From positions 90,131 through 154,130 of the forward strand of contig NC_006370.1 of the NCBI RefSeq assembly GCF_000196255.1: a DNA stretch of 64,000 nt, in the 5' to 3' direction. Of this stretch, positions 1-9,931 are shown piece by piece. The notes below the pieces were generated by a model. The model was given only the letters and a program-made list of their open reading frames with translations, was not told the DNA's origin and ran no database searches. The position numbers and the translations under genes were made by a program. This stretch comes from Photobacterium profundum SS9 (GTDB taxonomy: Bacteria; Pseudomonadota; Gammaproteobacteria; Enterobacterales; Vibrionaceae). Within the stretch, counting starts at the first letter, position 1. Every line of letters begins with the position of its first letter.

Positions 1-2102
1 ATGGTTGCAGAGTCATAGTTCAAATCCAGATCCGAATACACGAACATTGGATTGTTTTTAACTGCAGTTAAAATATCAGTGGTTACCTGAAATAAGCTTT
101 CAAACTGGTTTGGTGTTGTGATTACGAACTGAATCGGTAAGCCAGAACCAGCTCCTGGTAGTTCAGGCATTTGGAAGGCTGTTACTGCCATTTCAGGAAC
201 GTCTTTCACCAAATCAGTAACGCGCTTAACAACTTCTGCTTGGCTCGCTTCTCGTTCACTCCACGGTACCATTGATGCAATACCAAAGGCTTGGTTTGAA
301 CTTGGTACACCAGAAAATACTTGGGCATAAGCAACTTCAGGCTGATCACTCAGCATTTTGTTAACTTCTTGCATGGTATTTTCAATGTAATCCAAGTTTG
401 CGTTTGATGGGGCGGTACCCATCATCATCAATACACCTTTATCTTCAGAAGGTGCAAGCTCACTTGGAATAAATTTAAATAATAACGGTAGACTTACTAG
501 TACAATCGCTGCAAATACGATAACCACAGGACGCATTGTCATTACACCGCCAAGCATTTTCTCATAGCGGTTAGTCATACGGTCCAAGAAGCTATGGACA
601 GTTGATTCGAATTTACTTGGCTTTTCATTGGCTTTTAGCATTTTCGAACACATCATTGGCGATAATGTAAGTGCGATAATACCAGAGACAAATACAGCAC
701 CAGCGAGTGTTAAGGCGAACTCTTTAAACAATGAACCAGTGATACCACCCATCATTGCAATCGGAGCATATACCGCACCCAGCGTCAGCGTCATGGCGAT
801 AACCGGTACTGCGATTTCACGCGTACCAATGATTGCAGCTCGGAACGGTGGCTCACCCAACTTTATGTGGCGGTCGACGTTTTCTAGAACAACAATCGCA
901 TCATCTACGACCAGCCCGATTGCTAATACCATTGCGAGCAGTGTCATTAGGTTCCATGAGAAACCAAACATCTGCATTACTAAAGCAACACCAATCAGTG
1001 ACAGTGGAATCGTGATAATTGGGATCAAAACAGCGCGGAATGAACCCAAGAATAAGGTAATGACCACGAGTACGATCAATGCCGCTTCAACGATAGTTTT
1101 GATGACTTCTTGAATTGATTCATTGATTGCAATGGTGGAGTCATACATCACATTCATTTTGATGTTACTTGGCATATTGCGTTTTAATTCAGGCAATAAT
1201 GTCAGTACATCTGCTGCGATATTGATTGGATTAGCACTAGGTGCTGCGTTGATTGCAGCAACAACCGCTTCTTCACCATTAGCAGAAGCACGATAAATAT
1301 CGTGGCTCTTTTCTAATGAAACTTTTGCGATATCGCCTAGGCGAATAACTTGACCATTTTTCGTTGAAACAACTAATTTAGCCAGTTCATCAGTATTAGA
1401 TACCTGCGTATCGGCAGTACCGTTATACAGAACGAATTCACCAACGGCTTGACCCGTCGCAGACTGATAGTTGTTCGCATTTAATACGCTCATTACATCA
1501 GTTGCAGTTAGGTTGTAAGCGGCCATTTTAGGTGGATCTAGCCATACACGTAACGCATATTTTAGACCACCGTACAGATCTACTTTCGAGACACCATTCA
1601 CGGTAAATAGTTGTGGAGTCACCACGCGCTCTAAGTAATCGGTAATCTGGCTTGATACTAACTCATCACTAGTAAAACCGATGTACATAACCGCAGTTGT
1701 AGAGCCAGTTGACATGGTTACAGTGGGATCTTCAGACTCTTTTGGTAACTGAGATCGTACCGAGTTGGTTTTTGCCAGAATATCAGCCAGTGCACCATTT
1801 GGATCGGTGTTTAACTTCATCGTGACAGTGATGGTTGAAGAACCTAACACTGAGGATGATGTCATGTAGTCGATATTATCGGCTTGTGCTATTGCTTGCT
1901 CTAAAGGCTGAGTAATAAAGCCCTGAATAAGGTTGGCACTTGCACCGTAGTAACTGGTTGTTACCGTTACTACGGTATTGGTCATGTCGGGGTATTCTCG
2001 AACCTGCATTTTGAAAATAGCTTGCAGGCCAAGTAAAGCAATCAAAAAGCTGATTGATACCGCCAGAACAGGACGCTTAATAAAAACATCTGTAAAGCGC
2101 AT
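1..2102 (-). CDS. RND multidrug efflux pump, inner-membrane subunit (partial, C-terminus off the window)
   Basis: Proton-driven pump subunit of a tripartite efflux system (AcrB/MexF type, HAE1 family), working with a periplasmic adaptor and a TolC-like channel. The minus strand reads open from ATG 2102 for about 700 residues and runs off the left edge, so roughly the last third of a usual 1020-1050-residue protein is missing. Visible are a first membrane helix near residues 10-30, a long periplasmic porter loop, then a membrane cluster from about residue 330 with LVVDDAIVVLEN, the paired Asp of the proton relay near residue 400. The start is fixed by GGAGG five bases upstream, 12 bases after the adaptor stop, so the two are co-transcribed. 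The substrate cannot be told from the sequence. Confidence 0.93.
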   Translation of the reverse strand, partial: MRFTDVFIKRPVLAVSISFLIALLGLQAIFKMQVREYPDMTNTVVTVTTSYYGASANLIQGFITQPLEQAIAQADNIDYMTSSSVLGSSTITVTMKLNTDPNGALADILAKTNSVRSQLPKESEDPTVTMSTGSTTAVMYIGFTSDELVSSQITDYLERVVTPQLFTVNGVSKVDLYGGLKYALRVWLDPPKMAAYNLTATDVMSVLNANNYQSATGQAVGEFVLYNGTADTQVSNTDELAKLVVSTKNGQVIRLGDIAKVSLEKSHDIYRASANGEEAVVAAINAAPSANPINIAADVLTLLPELKRNMPSNIKMNVMYDSTIAINESIQEVIKTIVEAALIVLVVITLFLGSFRAVLIPIITIPLSLIGVALVMQMFGFSWNLMTLLAMVLAIGLVVDDAIVVLENVDRHIKLGEPPFRAAIIGTREIAVPVIAMTLTLGAVYAPIAMMGGITGSLFKEFALTLAGAVFVSGIIALTLSPMMCSKMLKANEKPSKFESTVHSFLDRMTNRYEKMLGGVMTMRPVVIVFAAIVLVSLPLLFKFIPSELAPSEDKGVLMMMGTAPSNANLDYIENTMQEVNKMLSDQPEVAYAQVFSGVPSSNQAFGIASMVPWSEREASQAEVVKRVTDLVKDVPEMAVTAFQMPELPGAGSGLPIQFVITTPNQFESLFQVTTDILTAVKNNPMFVYSDLDLNYDSAT

Positions 2103-2114
2103 TAATCCTCCGGA

Positions 2115-3220
2115 TTATAGCATTGGTATTTCAGCTGGCGCTTTTAGTGCATTGCTTTCAACAATATGCACTTTAGCGTCATTACTTAGACGAACCTGAC
2201 CTGAAGTCACAATGGTATCGTCAACCTTCACACCGTTTAAAATGTGCACAACGGTGCCGTCACGTTCACCTGTTTCTACAACAGATTGGCGTGCGCGTAA
2301 GTCACCATTTTCATCCTTATTTACCACGTAAACATTATCGCCATATAGCGTAAAGGTAATGGCTGTTTGCGGTAGGATGATTTGGTTTTCTATCGTTGGC
2401 AGAATAATGCTAGCGCGAGCAAACATACCTGAACGTAACTGACCATCGTTGTTTGGAATATCAGCCTGAATTTGAACTAGACCACTTTGATAGTTAACCG
2501 CAGGTTCAATGGCACTGATTTTTCCTTTGAACGGTGTTTCAGGGTAAGCATCAACAAAGATATCGACTTCTTGTCCAAGGTAGATTTCAGAGATATCGGT
2601 TTGTGGCACCGTGAAGCGTAGCTTCATTAAAGTTGTATCTTCTAGGCGTCAACGTCAGTTCCTGGCTGAATATATTGACCAAGGAAAATATTACGTAAGC
2701 CAACAACGCCATCGAAAGGTGCTTTGATAGTACGGCGATCAATTGTCGCTTTTAGGCTTTTAATATCAGCAACCAGTGAAAAGTAAGACGCTTCAGCATC
2801 ATCATAAGATTCTTTTGAGATAGATCCTTTCTTATAAAGACCTTGATAGCGAATGTACTTTGATTTTGCAGCAGGAAGACGTGCTTGGCTACTTTGCAAG
2901 TTGGCATTCTCAACATCAGAATCAAGTGCGATAAGCTTTTGACCAGCTTTTACAATTGCGCCAGATTCAAAGTCGATATCATCGATAATACCAGAGGCTT
3001 CTGTTGATATCATTACACCTTGATTGGGTTCGATAAAGCCAATAGCGTCAATCACCGGAACCCAGCTTCCTGCTTTGGCGTCTATGACGGTTACTGGAAA
3101 CTCAGGCTCAGGCATGTTGGCCATGTATTTTGCTATTTCTCGCTGCTTAATCAGATTAAAACCTATCACACTGCCGAACAGCAGTAGCGCGACAAGTAGC
3201 ATCACTATCCATTTTTTCAT
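2115..3220 (-). pseudogene. RND efflux periplasmic adaptor (HlyD/AcrA family), frameshifted
   Basis: Membrane-fusion protein that should link the RND pump to the outer-membrane channel. The reading frame from ATG 3220 has an N-terminal membrane anchor (residues about 4-22), a lipoyl-like half and a helical hairpin. It stops at 2642-2644 right after ...PGTDVDA. The rest of the adaptor (LEDTTLMKLRF onward: beta-barrel and membrane-proximal domain) continues in another frame to the stop at 2115. Restoring one base at the GCC/TAG junction gives an uninterrupted protein of about 368 residues, normal for the family. Either the gene is broken, which would disable the pump, or this is a sequencing error in a C run. 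The start has GGAGC upstream. The gene lies between tetR and the pump gene. Confidence 0.85.
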
Positions 3221-3248
3221 TTTAGGGTGTGCTCCGGAATTGCTAATA

Positions 3249-3815
3249 TTAATGCTTAGTTATGGCATCCCAACAGGCATCGATGGTAGCGTCGATAGCT
3301 TCATCGGTGACCGTTACGAGGCCTTTCATATGTTTACGAGCCAGGCAACTGCTAGGCTCAAGGCTTAAAACACTTAGTATTTCATTATCGAGATCTTTAA
3401 ATTGACCGCATGCTTTCCCCTCATCAAAGAGGCGATCAACTTGTGCAAACATTTTTTTTTCTAATAATCGCTGCTCGTGATTATTGCGGCGAGGTAAGTT
3501 TTCAAACTGGCCTCGATTGATCAATGGTGCATCATCACGTGTTGCCATATTCCATATATTTAGCCACATGGTGCGAAACCGTTGTTTCAACGGCATTTCA
3601 TCAGACACATTAAGTGTCAGTTTGTTCGCAACATAACCTAAAATATGATCATGAAGTTGGTAGAGTAGATCATCTTTATCTTCAAAATAACGATAAATCG
3701 TCCCCGCAGCGACCCCTGCTTCTTTGGCAACCATTTGCATGGAAAGCCCATGAAATCCGTACTCGGCGAGCAGTTTTTCTGTTGCTAGTAAGATACGTTC
3801 TTTTTTATTGTTCAT
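3249..3815 (-). CDS. TetR/AcrR-family repressor of the efflux operon
   Basis: One-component transcriptional repressor of about 188 residues. The N-terminal helix-turn-helix is clear (KKERILLATEKLL, then GFHGLSMQMVAKEAGVAAG and TIYRYFEDKDDLL at residues about 3-55), followed by a variable ligand-binding helical domain. ATG 3815 is preferred over an upstream in-frame start at 3875, because the longer version would put coding sequence across the 34-bp palindrome at 3834-3867, the likely operator. It is the first gene of the operon tetR-adaptor-pump, so autoregulation with ligand-induced efflux is the expected logic (inference from family and layout). Confidence 0.9.
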   Translation of the reverse strand: MNNKKERILLATEKLLAEYGFHGLSMQMVAKEAGVAAGTIYRYFEDKDDLLYQLHDHILGYVANKLTLNVSDEMPLKQRFRTMWLNIWNMATRDDAPLINRGQFENLPRRNNHEQRLLEKKMFAQVDRLFDEGKACGQFKDLDNEILSVLSLEPSSCLARKHMKGLVTVTDEAIDATIDACWDAITKH

Positions 3816-3833
3816 GGGGTATTCAATGTTAAA

Positions 3834-3867
3834 TAAAATAATGAATGAATGTTCATTCATTATTTTA
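3834..3867. promoter_or_regulatory. 34-bp palindromic operator upstream of tetR
   Basis: Two 16-base arms (3834-3849 and 3852-3867) are perfectly complementary around a 2-base TG centre; the core is ATGAATGAA/TTCATTCAT. The palindrome begins 19 bases upstream of the repressor start and lies where the operon promoter must be. TetR-family dimers bind such sites and often repress their own promoter. Assignment to the neighbouring TetR protein is inferred from position. Confidence 0.8.
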
Positions 3868-4014
3868 AATGGCATAAAATATTGTGCAAGTGTTTTCTTA
3901 TCCCCCTTTGGTTTCGTGAATGCTTCACCTAGGGCTTAATAGACAAGTCGCAAGAACCCGCTACAATGCGCCTGTTGGTGTAAACATGATAAAAATTTGA
4001 AACAGGATAAGCAG

Positions 4015-6036
4015 ATGAAACTGAACTCAAGGCAAACAGAAGCAGTGAAATACATATCTGGGCCATGTCTTGTTCTAGCTGGGGCGGGATCAGGTAAAAC
4101 TCGTGTAATCACTAATAAAATTGCGTACTTAGTTCAGCATTGTGACTATAAAGCTCGCAACATCGCTGCTTTAACCTTTACCAATAAAGCCGCACGTGAA
4201 ATGAAAGAGCGTGTTGGGAAAACCTTGGGCAAGAAAGAAGCTAAAGGTTTGATGGTATCAACATTTCACACTCTAGGGCTAAATATTATTCGTCGTGAAT
4301 ATAAAGCTCTTGGTCTGAAAGCCAATTTTTCGTTGTTTGATGATCAAGACCAAATGGCTTTGTTAAAAGAATTAACAGAAGCTGAATTAGACGGCGATAA
4401 AGATCTGTTAAAGCTATTACAATCTGCAATTTCCAATTGGAAAAATGAGATGTTGTCGGCTGCAGAAGCACAAGCTTATGCCCAATCAGAGCGTGATCAG
4501 CTATTTGCCCATTGCTACGAATTATATCAGCGACAAATGAAAGCGTATAATGCCCTGGATTTTGATGATTTAATTTTATTACCGGTATTGCTGCTACGTG
4601 ACGATCAAGAAATGCGTCAGCGTTGGCAAAATAAAATTCGTTACTTACTGGTCGACGAATACCAAGATACCAATACCAGCCAGTATTTATTTGTGAAACT
4701 GTTAGTAGGCGAGCGTTCTCGTTTTACTGTGGTCGGTGATGATGATCAGTCGGTGTATTCATGGCGTGGTGCTCAGCCAGAGAACTTGGGATTATTGCAG
4801 AAAGACTTTCCTAGTTTGCGTGTGATAAAGCTCGAACAAAATTACCGCTCAACCAGCCGGATTTTACGTACAGCCAATATATTGATTGCTAACAATCCAC
4901 ACTTGTTTGAAAAAACACTTTTTTCTGAAATACCCGACGGCGAAATGCTGAAAGTGATCACGGCAAAAAATGAAGATCATGAGGCCGAAAAGGTTATCGG
5001 TGAATTGATTGCGCACCGTTTCTTGAACAATACGGGGTATAAAGATTATTCGATTTTATACCGTGGTAACCACCAGTCACGTTTGTTCGAAAAGTCATTA
5101 ATGCAAAACCGAATTCCATATAAAATTTCCGGTGGCACATCATTTTTCTCTCGATCTGAAATTAAAGATATCATGGCGTATCTTCGTTTATTAACCAATC
5201 TTGATGATGATAATGCTTTCTTACGTATCGTGAATACGCCACGCCGCGAAATCGGCCCTGTAACGTTAGAAAAGCTGGGTACTTACGCCAATATGCGTGG
5301 GAAAAGCTTATTTGCTTCCAGCTTTGAGCTTGGGTTAGAGCAACACTTAGCGGGGCGTGGATTAGAGAACTTACAGCGGTTTACTCGCTGGATTGTTGAA
5401 ATGTCTGAGAATATTGAACGGGGTGATTCTGTCGCAGCTCTTCGTGAATTAGTGCGTGATATTCATTATGAAGATTGGTTGTATGAAAGTTCCCCAAGCC
5501 CTAAAGCGGCAGAGATGCGAATGAAAAACGTGTCTCAGTTGTATAGCTGGGTGACCGCGGATTTAGAAGGTGATAACTATGACAATGAAGTTAAGACGTT
5601 AAAAGAGATCGTTCAGCGTTTAACGCTACGAGATATGATGGAGCGTGGTGAAGATGATGATGAAGCTGATCAAGTACAATTAATGACGCTCCATGCTTCT
5701 AAAGGTTTGGAATTCCCCTATGTGTACCTTGTCGGCGCGGAGGAGGGGATTTTACCTCATCAAACCAGTGTTGATGAAGGTAACGTAGAGGAAGAGCGTC
5801 GTTTAGCTTATGTTGGCATTACGCGGGCTCAAAAAGAGTTAACGTTTACCTTGTGTAAAGAGCGTCGGCAATACGGGGAGTTGATAAAACCGGAACCAAG
5901 CCGTTTCTTGTATGAGTTACCACAAGATGATTTGCAGTGGGAGGTTGAAAAGCGGCCTGTCACCCAACAAGAGCGAATGCAAAAAGGGCAATCACATATT
6001 GCTAACTTGCGGGCTGCCATGTTTAAGAAGAATTAA
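4015..6036 (+). CDS. rep: ATP-dependent DNA helicase Rep
   Basis: Superfamily 1A 3'-5' DNA helicase that clears proteins ahead of replication forks and assists restart. The 673-residue length from ATG 4015 equals that of the E. coli protein as I recall it. An in-frame TTG at 3997 would add six residues and is not needed. Visible motifs are Walker A GAGSGKT (residues 23-29), [14 protein letters not shown] (motif Ia), [10 protein letters not shown] (Walker B, motif II), [13 protein letters not shown] (motif III), KLEQNYRS (motif IV), [13 protein letters not shown] (motif V) and [13 protein letters not shown] (motif VI). The C-terminal [10 protein letters not shown] segment is typical of Rep rather than UvrD. 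Monocistronic, ending at a strong bidirectional terminator. Confidence 0.98.
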   Translation: MKLNSRQTEAVKYISGPCLVLAGAGSGKTRVITNKIAYLVQHCDYKARNIAALTFTNKAAREMKERVGKTLGKKEAKGLMVSTFHTLGLNIIRREYKALGLKANFSLFDDQDQMALLKELTEAELDGDKDLLKLLQSAISNWKNEMLSAAEAQAYAQSERDQLFAHCYELYQRQMKAYNALDFDDLILLPVLLLRDDQEMRQRWQNKIRYLLVDEYQDTNTSQYLFVKLLVGERSRFTVVGDDDQSVYSWRGAQPENLGLLQKDFPSLRVIKLEQNYRSTSRILRTANILIANNPHLFEKTLFSEIPDGEMLKVITAKNEDHEAEKVIGELIAHRFLNNTGYKDYSILYRGNHQSRLFEKSLMQNRIPYKISGGTSFFSRSEIKDIMAYLRLLTNLDDDNAFLRIVNTPRREIGPVTLEKLGTYANMRGKSLFASSFELGLEQHLAGRGLENLQRFTRWIVEMSENIERGDSVAALRELVRDIHYEDWLYESSPSPKAAEMRMKNVSQLYSWVTADLEGDNYDNEVKTLKEIVQRLTLRDMMERGEDDDEADQVQLMTLHASKGLEFPYVYLVGAEEGILPHQTSVDEGNVEEERRLAYVGITRAQKELTFTLCKERRQYGELIKPEPSRFLYELPQDDLQWEVEKRPVTQQERMQKGQSHIANLRAAMFKKN

Positions 6037-6062
6037 GCTTACAGTGATATACACACGCATTA

Positions 6063-6092
6063 AAAAAGGTTAGCCGAGAGGCTAACCTTTTT
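6063..6092. terminator. Bidirectional intrinsic terminator between rep and cytochrome c5
   Basis: GGTTAGCC/GGCTAACC stem with a GAGA loop, flanked by A5 on the left and T5 on the right, so it can end transcripts from both converging genes. Confidence 0.92.
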
Positions 6093-6131
6093 AGTTTGTG
6101 TTACTTATCTTTGATTGGCTTAAATTCGCTG

Positions 6132-6542
6132 CTATAAGCCTTCAATCATATGATTGATTGCTGCGACGATCTCATCGTCACTACAATCCATGCATGAACC
6201 CTTAGCTGGCATTGCGTTAAAGCCGTTAAGAGCATGATCTGTTAATACGTCCATCCCTTTGGCTAAACGTGGGCTCCAATCGCCCGCATCCCCTTTCTTC
6301 GGTGCACTTAAAACCCCTGAACCATGACAGGCAATACAGAAGGTGCCATAAACGGCATCACCTGAACGAGGGCCTGACGTTGCTGCTGTATCTGTAGGGG
6401 TATCACCTTCTAAATAAACCGAACCAACTGGCTTAATTCGTTCTGCGATAGCGTCGTCTGACATATCAGCCGCAGCAACTGAACCAGCAAACGTTAATGC
6501 TGCTACTGTCGCGACGATTAACTGTCGAAGAGATAATTCCAT
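6132..6542 (-). CDS. Cytochrome c5-like monohaem c-type cytochrome
   Basis: Small secreted electron carrier of about 136 residues. It has an N-terminal signal peptide (LIVATVAALTFAGSVAAA, likely cut after AAA), then one haem-binding CIACH motif near the middle and a downstream AMPAKG segment whose Met is the likely sixth iron ligand. A CMDC pair further on is the second cysteine pair seen in cytochromes c5. Start ATG 6542 follows AAGGTG by seven bases; an upstream GTG at 6551 is possible but poorly placed. Periplasmic, probably donating electrons to a terminal oxidase or reductase; the partner is not visible here. Convergent with rep. Confidence 0.88.
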   Translation of the reverse strand: MELSLRQLIVATVAALTFAGSVAAADMSDDAIAERIKPVGSVYLEGDTPTDTAATSGPRSGDAVYGTFCIACHGSGVLSAPKKGDAGDWSPRLAKGMDVLTDHALNGFNAMPAKGSCMDCSDDEIVAAINHMIEGL

Positions 6543-6808
6543 TGAGCTCACCTTACACTTCCAAATTATTTATGTGCTATTGCCGCAGCCGTATATAATG
6601 AATTGTTTTTAATCGAACTGTTGAGACTAGGCAGTGATTATTTACAAAATGTTTAAAATGTAAAAACCAAGTTATTATATATGTTAATTTTAAAGTGATA
6701 AACAGAGTGGCTGTATTTGTATGAAGCTAATCAATACTTAATCGCTTAAAATTGAAGCATACAGTAAAAAAAACAAAAAAAAGACTAGACGAATACCCCC
6801 CTGATCCG

Positions 6809-6814
6809 TAATAT
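6809..6814 (+). promoter_or_regulatory. Candidate -10 element for the tRNA operon
   Basis: TAATAT lies 22 bases before the first tRNA and is followed by a C/G-rich stretch (CACCTCCGCCGAC) resembling the discriminator of stringently controlled stable-RNA promoters. No convincing -35 is visible, so this is tentative. The rest of the gap 6543-6836 is AT-rich with an A-run and shows no gene. Confidence 0.35.
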
Positions 6815-6836
6815 TCACCTCCGCCGACAGGGCAAG

Positions 6837-6913
<77 letters not shown>

Positions 6914-6946
6914 TCCGGTATGAAAATTTGGTAACACAGTAACAAT

Positions 6947-7023
6947 GGTGGCTATAGCTCAGTTGGTAGAGTCCCGGATTGTGATTCCGGTTGTCGCGGG
7001 TTCAAACCCCGTTAGCCACCCCA
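6947..7023 (+). tRNA. tRNA-His (anticodon GTG), copy 1
   Basis: The extra 5' G (position -1) opposite C73, typical of tRNA-His, is encoded. Acceptor GTGGCTA/TAGCCAC, anticodon loop TTGTGAT, CCA encoded. Identical to the copy at 7175-7251. Confidence 0.97.
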
Positions 7024-7089
7024 TATTTTAGAATGTTGATTGTTAAATCAGTGTTCTCAGGCGATAGCCTTTAAAAAGCAAGATTTAGT

Positions 7090-7166
<77 letters not shown>

Positions 7167-7174
7167 CTAATAAT

Positions 7175-7251
7175 GGTGGCTATAGCTCAGTTGGTAGAGT
7201 CCCGGATTGTGATTCCGGTTGTCGCGGGTTCAAACCCCGTTAGCCACCCCA
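7175..7251 (+). tRNA. tRNA-His (anticodon GTG), copy 2
   Basis: Base-for-base identical to the tRNA-His at 6947-7023, including G(-1) and CCA. It starts nine bases after the first tRNA-Pro. Confidence 0.97.
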
Positions 7252-7302
7252 TATTTAGGTAATGTTTTTCATTTCCTTGGCTTTAAAGCCTAAAACGATT
7301 GT

Positions 7303-7379
<77 letters not shown>

Positions 7380-7386
7380 CCATTAG

Positions 7387-7418
7387 AAAGCCTCGTCGAA
7401 AGACGAGGCTTTTTTTTA
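7387..7418 (+). terminator. Intrinsic terminator of the tRNA operon
   Basis: AAAGCCTCGTC/GACGAGGCTTT stem closed by a GAAA tetraloop and followed by a T run, eight bases after the last tRNA. Confidence 0.95.
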
Positions 7419-8102
7419 TCTTTTAAATCCTCTTATTACCTCCTCCGATTATTAAAAATCGCCGCTTGTTATCATTTCTCTCTAAATTATTCGTGATTTT
7501 TCTTTTTCATTGATTGCTGACGTTTAATCCATATAGCGATGTACTTTTCCTTCCAATTACCTTAATTATCATTTCAAGTTATTGATATGTTTGTGTTTTG
7601 TTTTTATGTGGCTTTGAGGCGAGTAAAAAAACAAACCTATACATGCATTGGTGGTATTCACTGCATTGGCACTTATCATTTGAACATATATATCGATATT
7701 ATCTTTTCGTGTGGTTTAAATAGCTGCTTTGGCCTGTATTGTTGGGGTATGTTTATATAGTGTTAAATGTTGCGTGAGTTTTTTTGGTTTTTTATTCATA
7801 GTGATTTTATTTTAAGTTATAAGGTATAGGGCTTTTTCTAGATGGAAACTCTTAATTCAGCCTTGTATAGCAGCACCTTGATGGTGTTTCACAATCTCTG
7901 GATAATCGCTTTTCGTATGGCTTGAATTGAGTATTTATTCGTTCTTTACGCTATTTTTTAGTTTTTCAGCTTGTTTTGTTGCTTTTCTGTGAAATTTTTG
8001 ACAGATTATTGGACGTACTTATGTCCAGCCATTTGTACTGGAAGTGAAAGGATTCAATTTTTCAGACAGGGCAGAAAGCTGCCAAGCAGTTGAGGTCTGG
8101 TA
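7419..8102. other. AT-rich intergenic region upstream of the ABC importer
   Basis: About 680 bases with no convincing gene, RNA or repeat. It presumably holds the promoter of the importer operon, but no clear -35/-10 pair stands out. A 27-codon ORF at 7842 has no good ribosome site. GAGG just before ATG 8103 is the ribosome site of the first importer gene. Confidence 0.6.
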
Positions 8103-9821
8103 ATGTCATTATTAGAAGTAAAAAATCTCCGTATAGAATATCCCTCTCGTCATGGAGTACATGCCGCTGTTAAATCACTCTCGTTCTCTATTGAACGTGG
8201 TGAGATAGTCGGTGTTGTGGGTGAGTCAGGCGCCGGTAAGTCGACAGTAGGTAATGCTGTTATTGATTTATTGAGCCCGCCAGGAAAGGTCGCGAGCGGT
8301 GATGTTTATCTGGATGGCGATAAAATCTCGGGTTTATCATCAGAAGAGATGAGAAAGATTCGAGGCTCAAAGATTGGATTTATTTTCCAAGATCCGATGA
8401 CGTCGTTAAACCCGCTATTTACGGTTGAGCAACAGATAACAGAAACTATCTTAACGAATTTAAAGGTAACGAAGGCTGAAGCCTATACGCGTGCTATCAG
8501 TTTAATGGAGCAGGTTGGTATTCCTGAGCCAGAACTTCGTATAAAACAGTATCCGCACCAATTTTCTGGTGGTATGCGTCAACGTGTGGTGATAGCGATA
8601 GCACTATCAGGTGAACCTGATCTGATCATTGCCGATGAGCCAACAACCGCACTCGATGTATCAATTCAAGATCAAATCCTTACTCTTATTCGTAACCTTT
8701 GTATCGAGAAGAATGTCGGCTGTATGCTGGTCACTCACGATATGGGCGTTGTATCGAATGTAACCGATCGGGTTGCGGTAATGTATCGTGGTGATTTGGT
8801 TGAGATTGGTACGACTGAACAAGTATTGAGTCGCCCTAACCACCCGTATACTAAAAGTTTAATTTCTGCTGTACCGCGTTCTGATGTGAAGCTTAGTCGT
8901 TTCCCGTTAGTTAGCTATATCGAAGAAGCGCATGAATTAACCAAACTTGATGTAAAAACGCATTGGTTGGGTCAAAGTGAAGATCAGCGCAGTTACACCG
9001 GTGCTTTGCTTCAGGTTGAAAACGTGAATTTACGTTTTACGACGAAAGATTCATTCTTTGAAAGTCGCCGTGAATATGTGCAAGCCTCTAATAATGTTAG
9101 CTTTGAAATTTATGAAGGCGAGACATTTGGTTTAGTGGGTGAATCGGGTTCTGGTAAATCAACAATTGCGCGTGTTATTGCTGGGCTATACCCGCCTAAT
9201 TCAGGCAAAGTAACGTTCGAAGGCATTGATCTTACCGCACTTAAAAGTGAAAAAGAACGCCGCCCAATGCGTCGTCAGATGCAGATGGTGTTCCAGAATC
9301 CGTATTCTTCAATGAACCCACGGATGAAAATATTCGATATTATTGCTGAGCCTATCCGTTTTCATAAACTGTCTGATAATGAAGCGCAAACGCGTCAAAT
9401 TGTGCATGACTTATTGGATCATGTGGGTTTAGGCCGTGCAGCAAGCGTGAAATATCCCCATGAATTCTCTGGTGGTCAGCGTCAGCGTATTTCTATCGCT
9501 CGCGCGCTTGCTACTCGCCCTCGTTTATTAATTTGTGATGAGCCGACATCTGCATTGGATGTATCGGTGCAAGCACAGATTCTTAATCTGCTGAAAGATC
9601 TGCAGGATGAGTTAAACCTTACCATGCTATTCATTAGCCATGATTTACCCGTTATACGACAAATGTGTGACCGTATTGGTGTAATGCGGCAAGGAACACT
9701 GTTGGAAGTCTCGCCTACCGAGCAACTGTTTACTGCACCTCAGCATGAGTACAGCAAACACCTGATTGACTTAATGCCTGAGTTTAAAGGGATGAGCCAG
9801 GAAGGATTAAAATTAGCTTAA
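8103..9821 (+). CDS. Dual-domain ATPase of a peptide/opine/nickel-type ABC importer (DppDF/GsiA/YejF-like)
   Basis: Cytoplasmic ATPase that powers the importer encoded by the next three genes. Two complete ABC domains are fused in 572 residues. Domain 1 has Walker A GESGAGKST (40-48), signature FSGGMRQR and Walker B LIIADEPTTALD. Domain 2 has GESGSGKST near 350, FSGGQRQR and LLICDEPTSALD. After domain 1 comes the HPYTKSLISAVP segment typical of oligopeptide-transporter ATPases. All catalytic motifs are intact. The fused ATPase followed by binding protein and two permeases is the order of gsiABCD, the glutathione importer, but the match is to the family only and the substrate is open. A GAGG ribosome site lies nine bases before the start. 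Confidence 0.92.
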   Translation: MSLLEVKNLRIEYPSRHGVHAAVKSLSFSIERGEIVGVVGESGAGKSTVGNAVIDLLSPPGKVASGDVYLDGDKISGLSSEEMRKIRGSKIGFIFQDPMTSLNPLFTVEQQITETILTNLKVTKAEAYTRAISLMEQVGIPEPELRIKQYPHQFSGGMRQRVVIAIALSGEPDLIIADEPTTALDVSIQDQILTLIRNLCIEKNVGCMLVTHDMGVVSNVTDRVAVMYRGDLVEIGTTEQVLSRPNHPYTKSLISAVPRSDVKLSRFPLVSYIEEAHELTKLDVKTHWLGQSEDQRSYTGALLQVENVNLRFTTKDSFFESRREYVQASNNVSFEIYEGETFGLVGESGSGKSTIARVIAGLYPPNSGKVTFEGIDLTALKSEKERRPMRRQMQMVFQNPYSSMNPRMKIFDIIAEPIRFHKLSDNEAQTRQIVHDLLDHVGLGRAASVKYPHEFSGGQRQRISIARALATRPRLLICDEPTSALDVSVQAQILNLLKDLQDELNLTMLFISHDLPVIRQMCDRIGVMRQGTLLEVSPTEQLFTAPQHEYSKHLIDLMPEFKGMSQEGLKLA

Positions 9822-9931
9822 CCATCTGCCTCTCGCTATGGCGGCAGTATTGCCTTAGCGGATTTAGTCGAACTAATAAGAAGCAAACACAACAGCAAGG
9901 GAGTTCGCTCCCCGCATAAAGGAGTTATGCA

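Noticed and set aside
628..1113. 161-residue plus-strand ORF at the left edge.
   Set aside because: It is a shadow of the RND pump, which reads continuously on the minus strand with all family motifs.
2627..2660. Programmed ribosomal frameshift in the adaptor gene.
   Set aside because: No slippery heptamer or downstream structure is evident, and adaptor genes are not known to use one; mutation or sequencing error is simpler.
7842..7925. 27-codon ORF in the gap before the ABC importer.
   Set aside because: No ribosome site at usable spacing, no clear composition signal.
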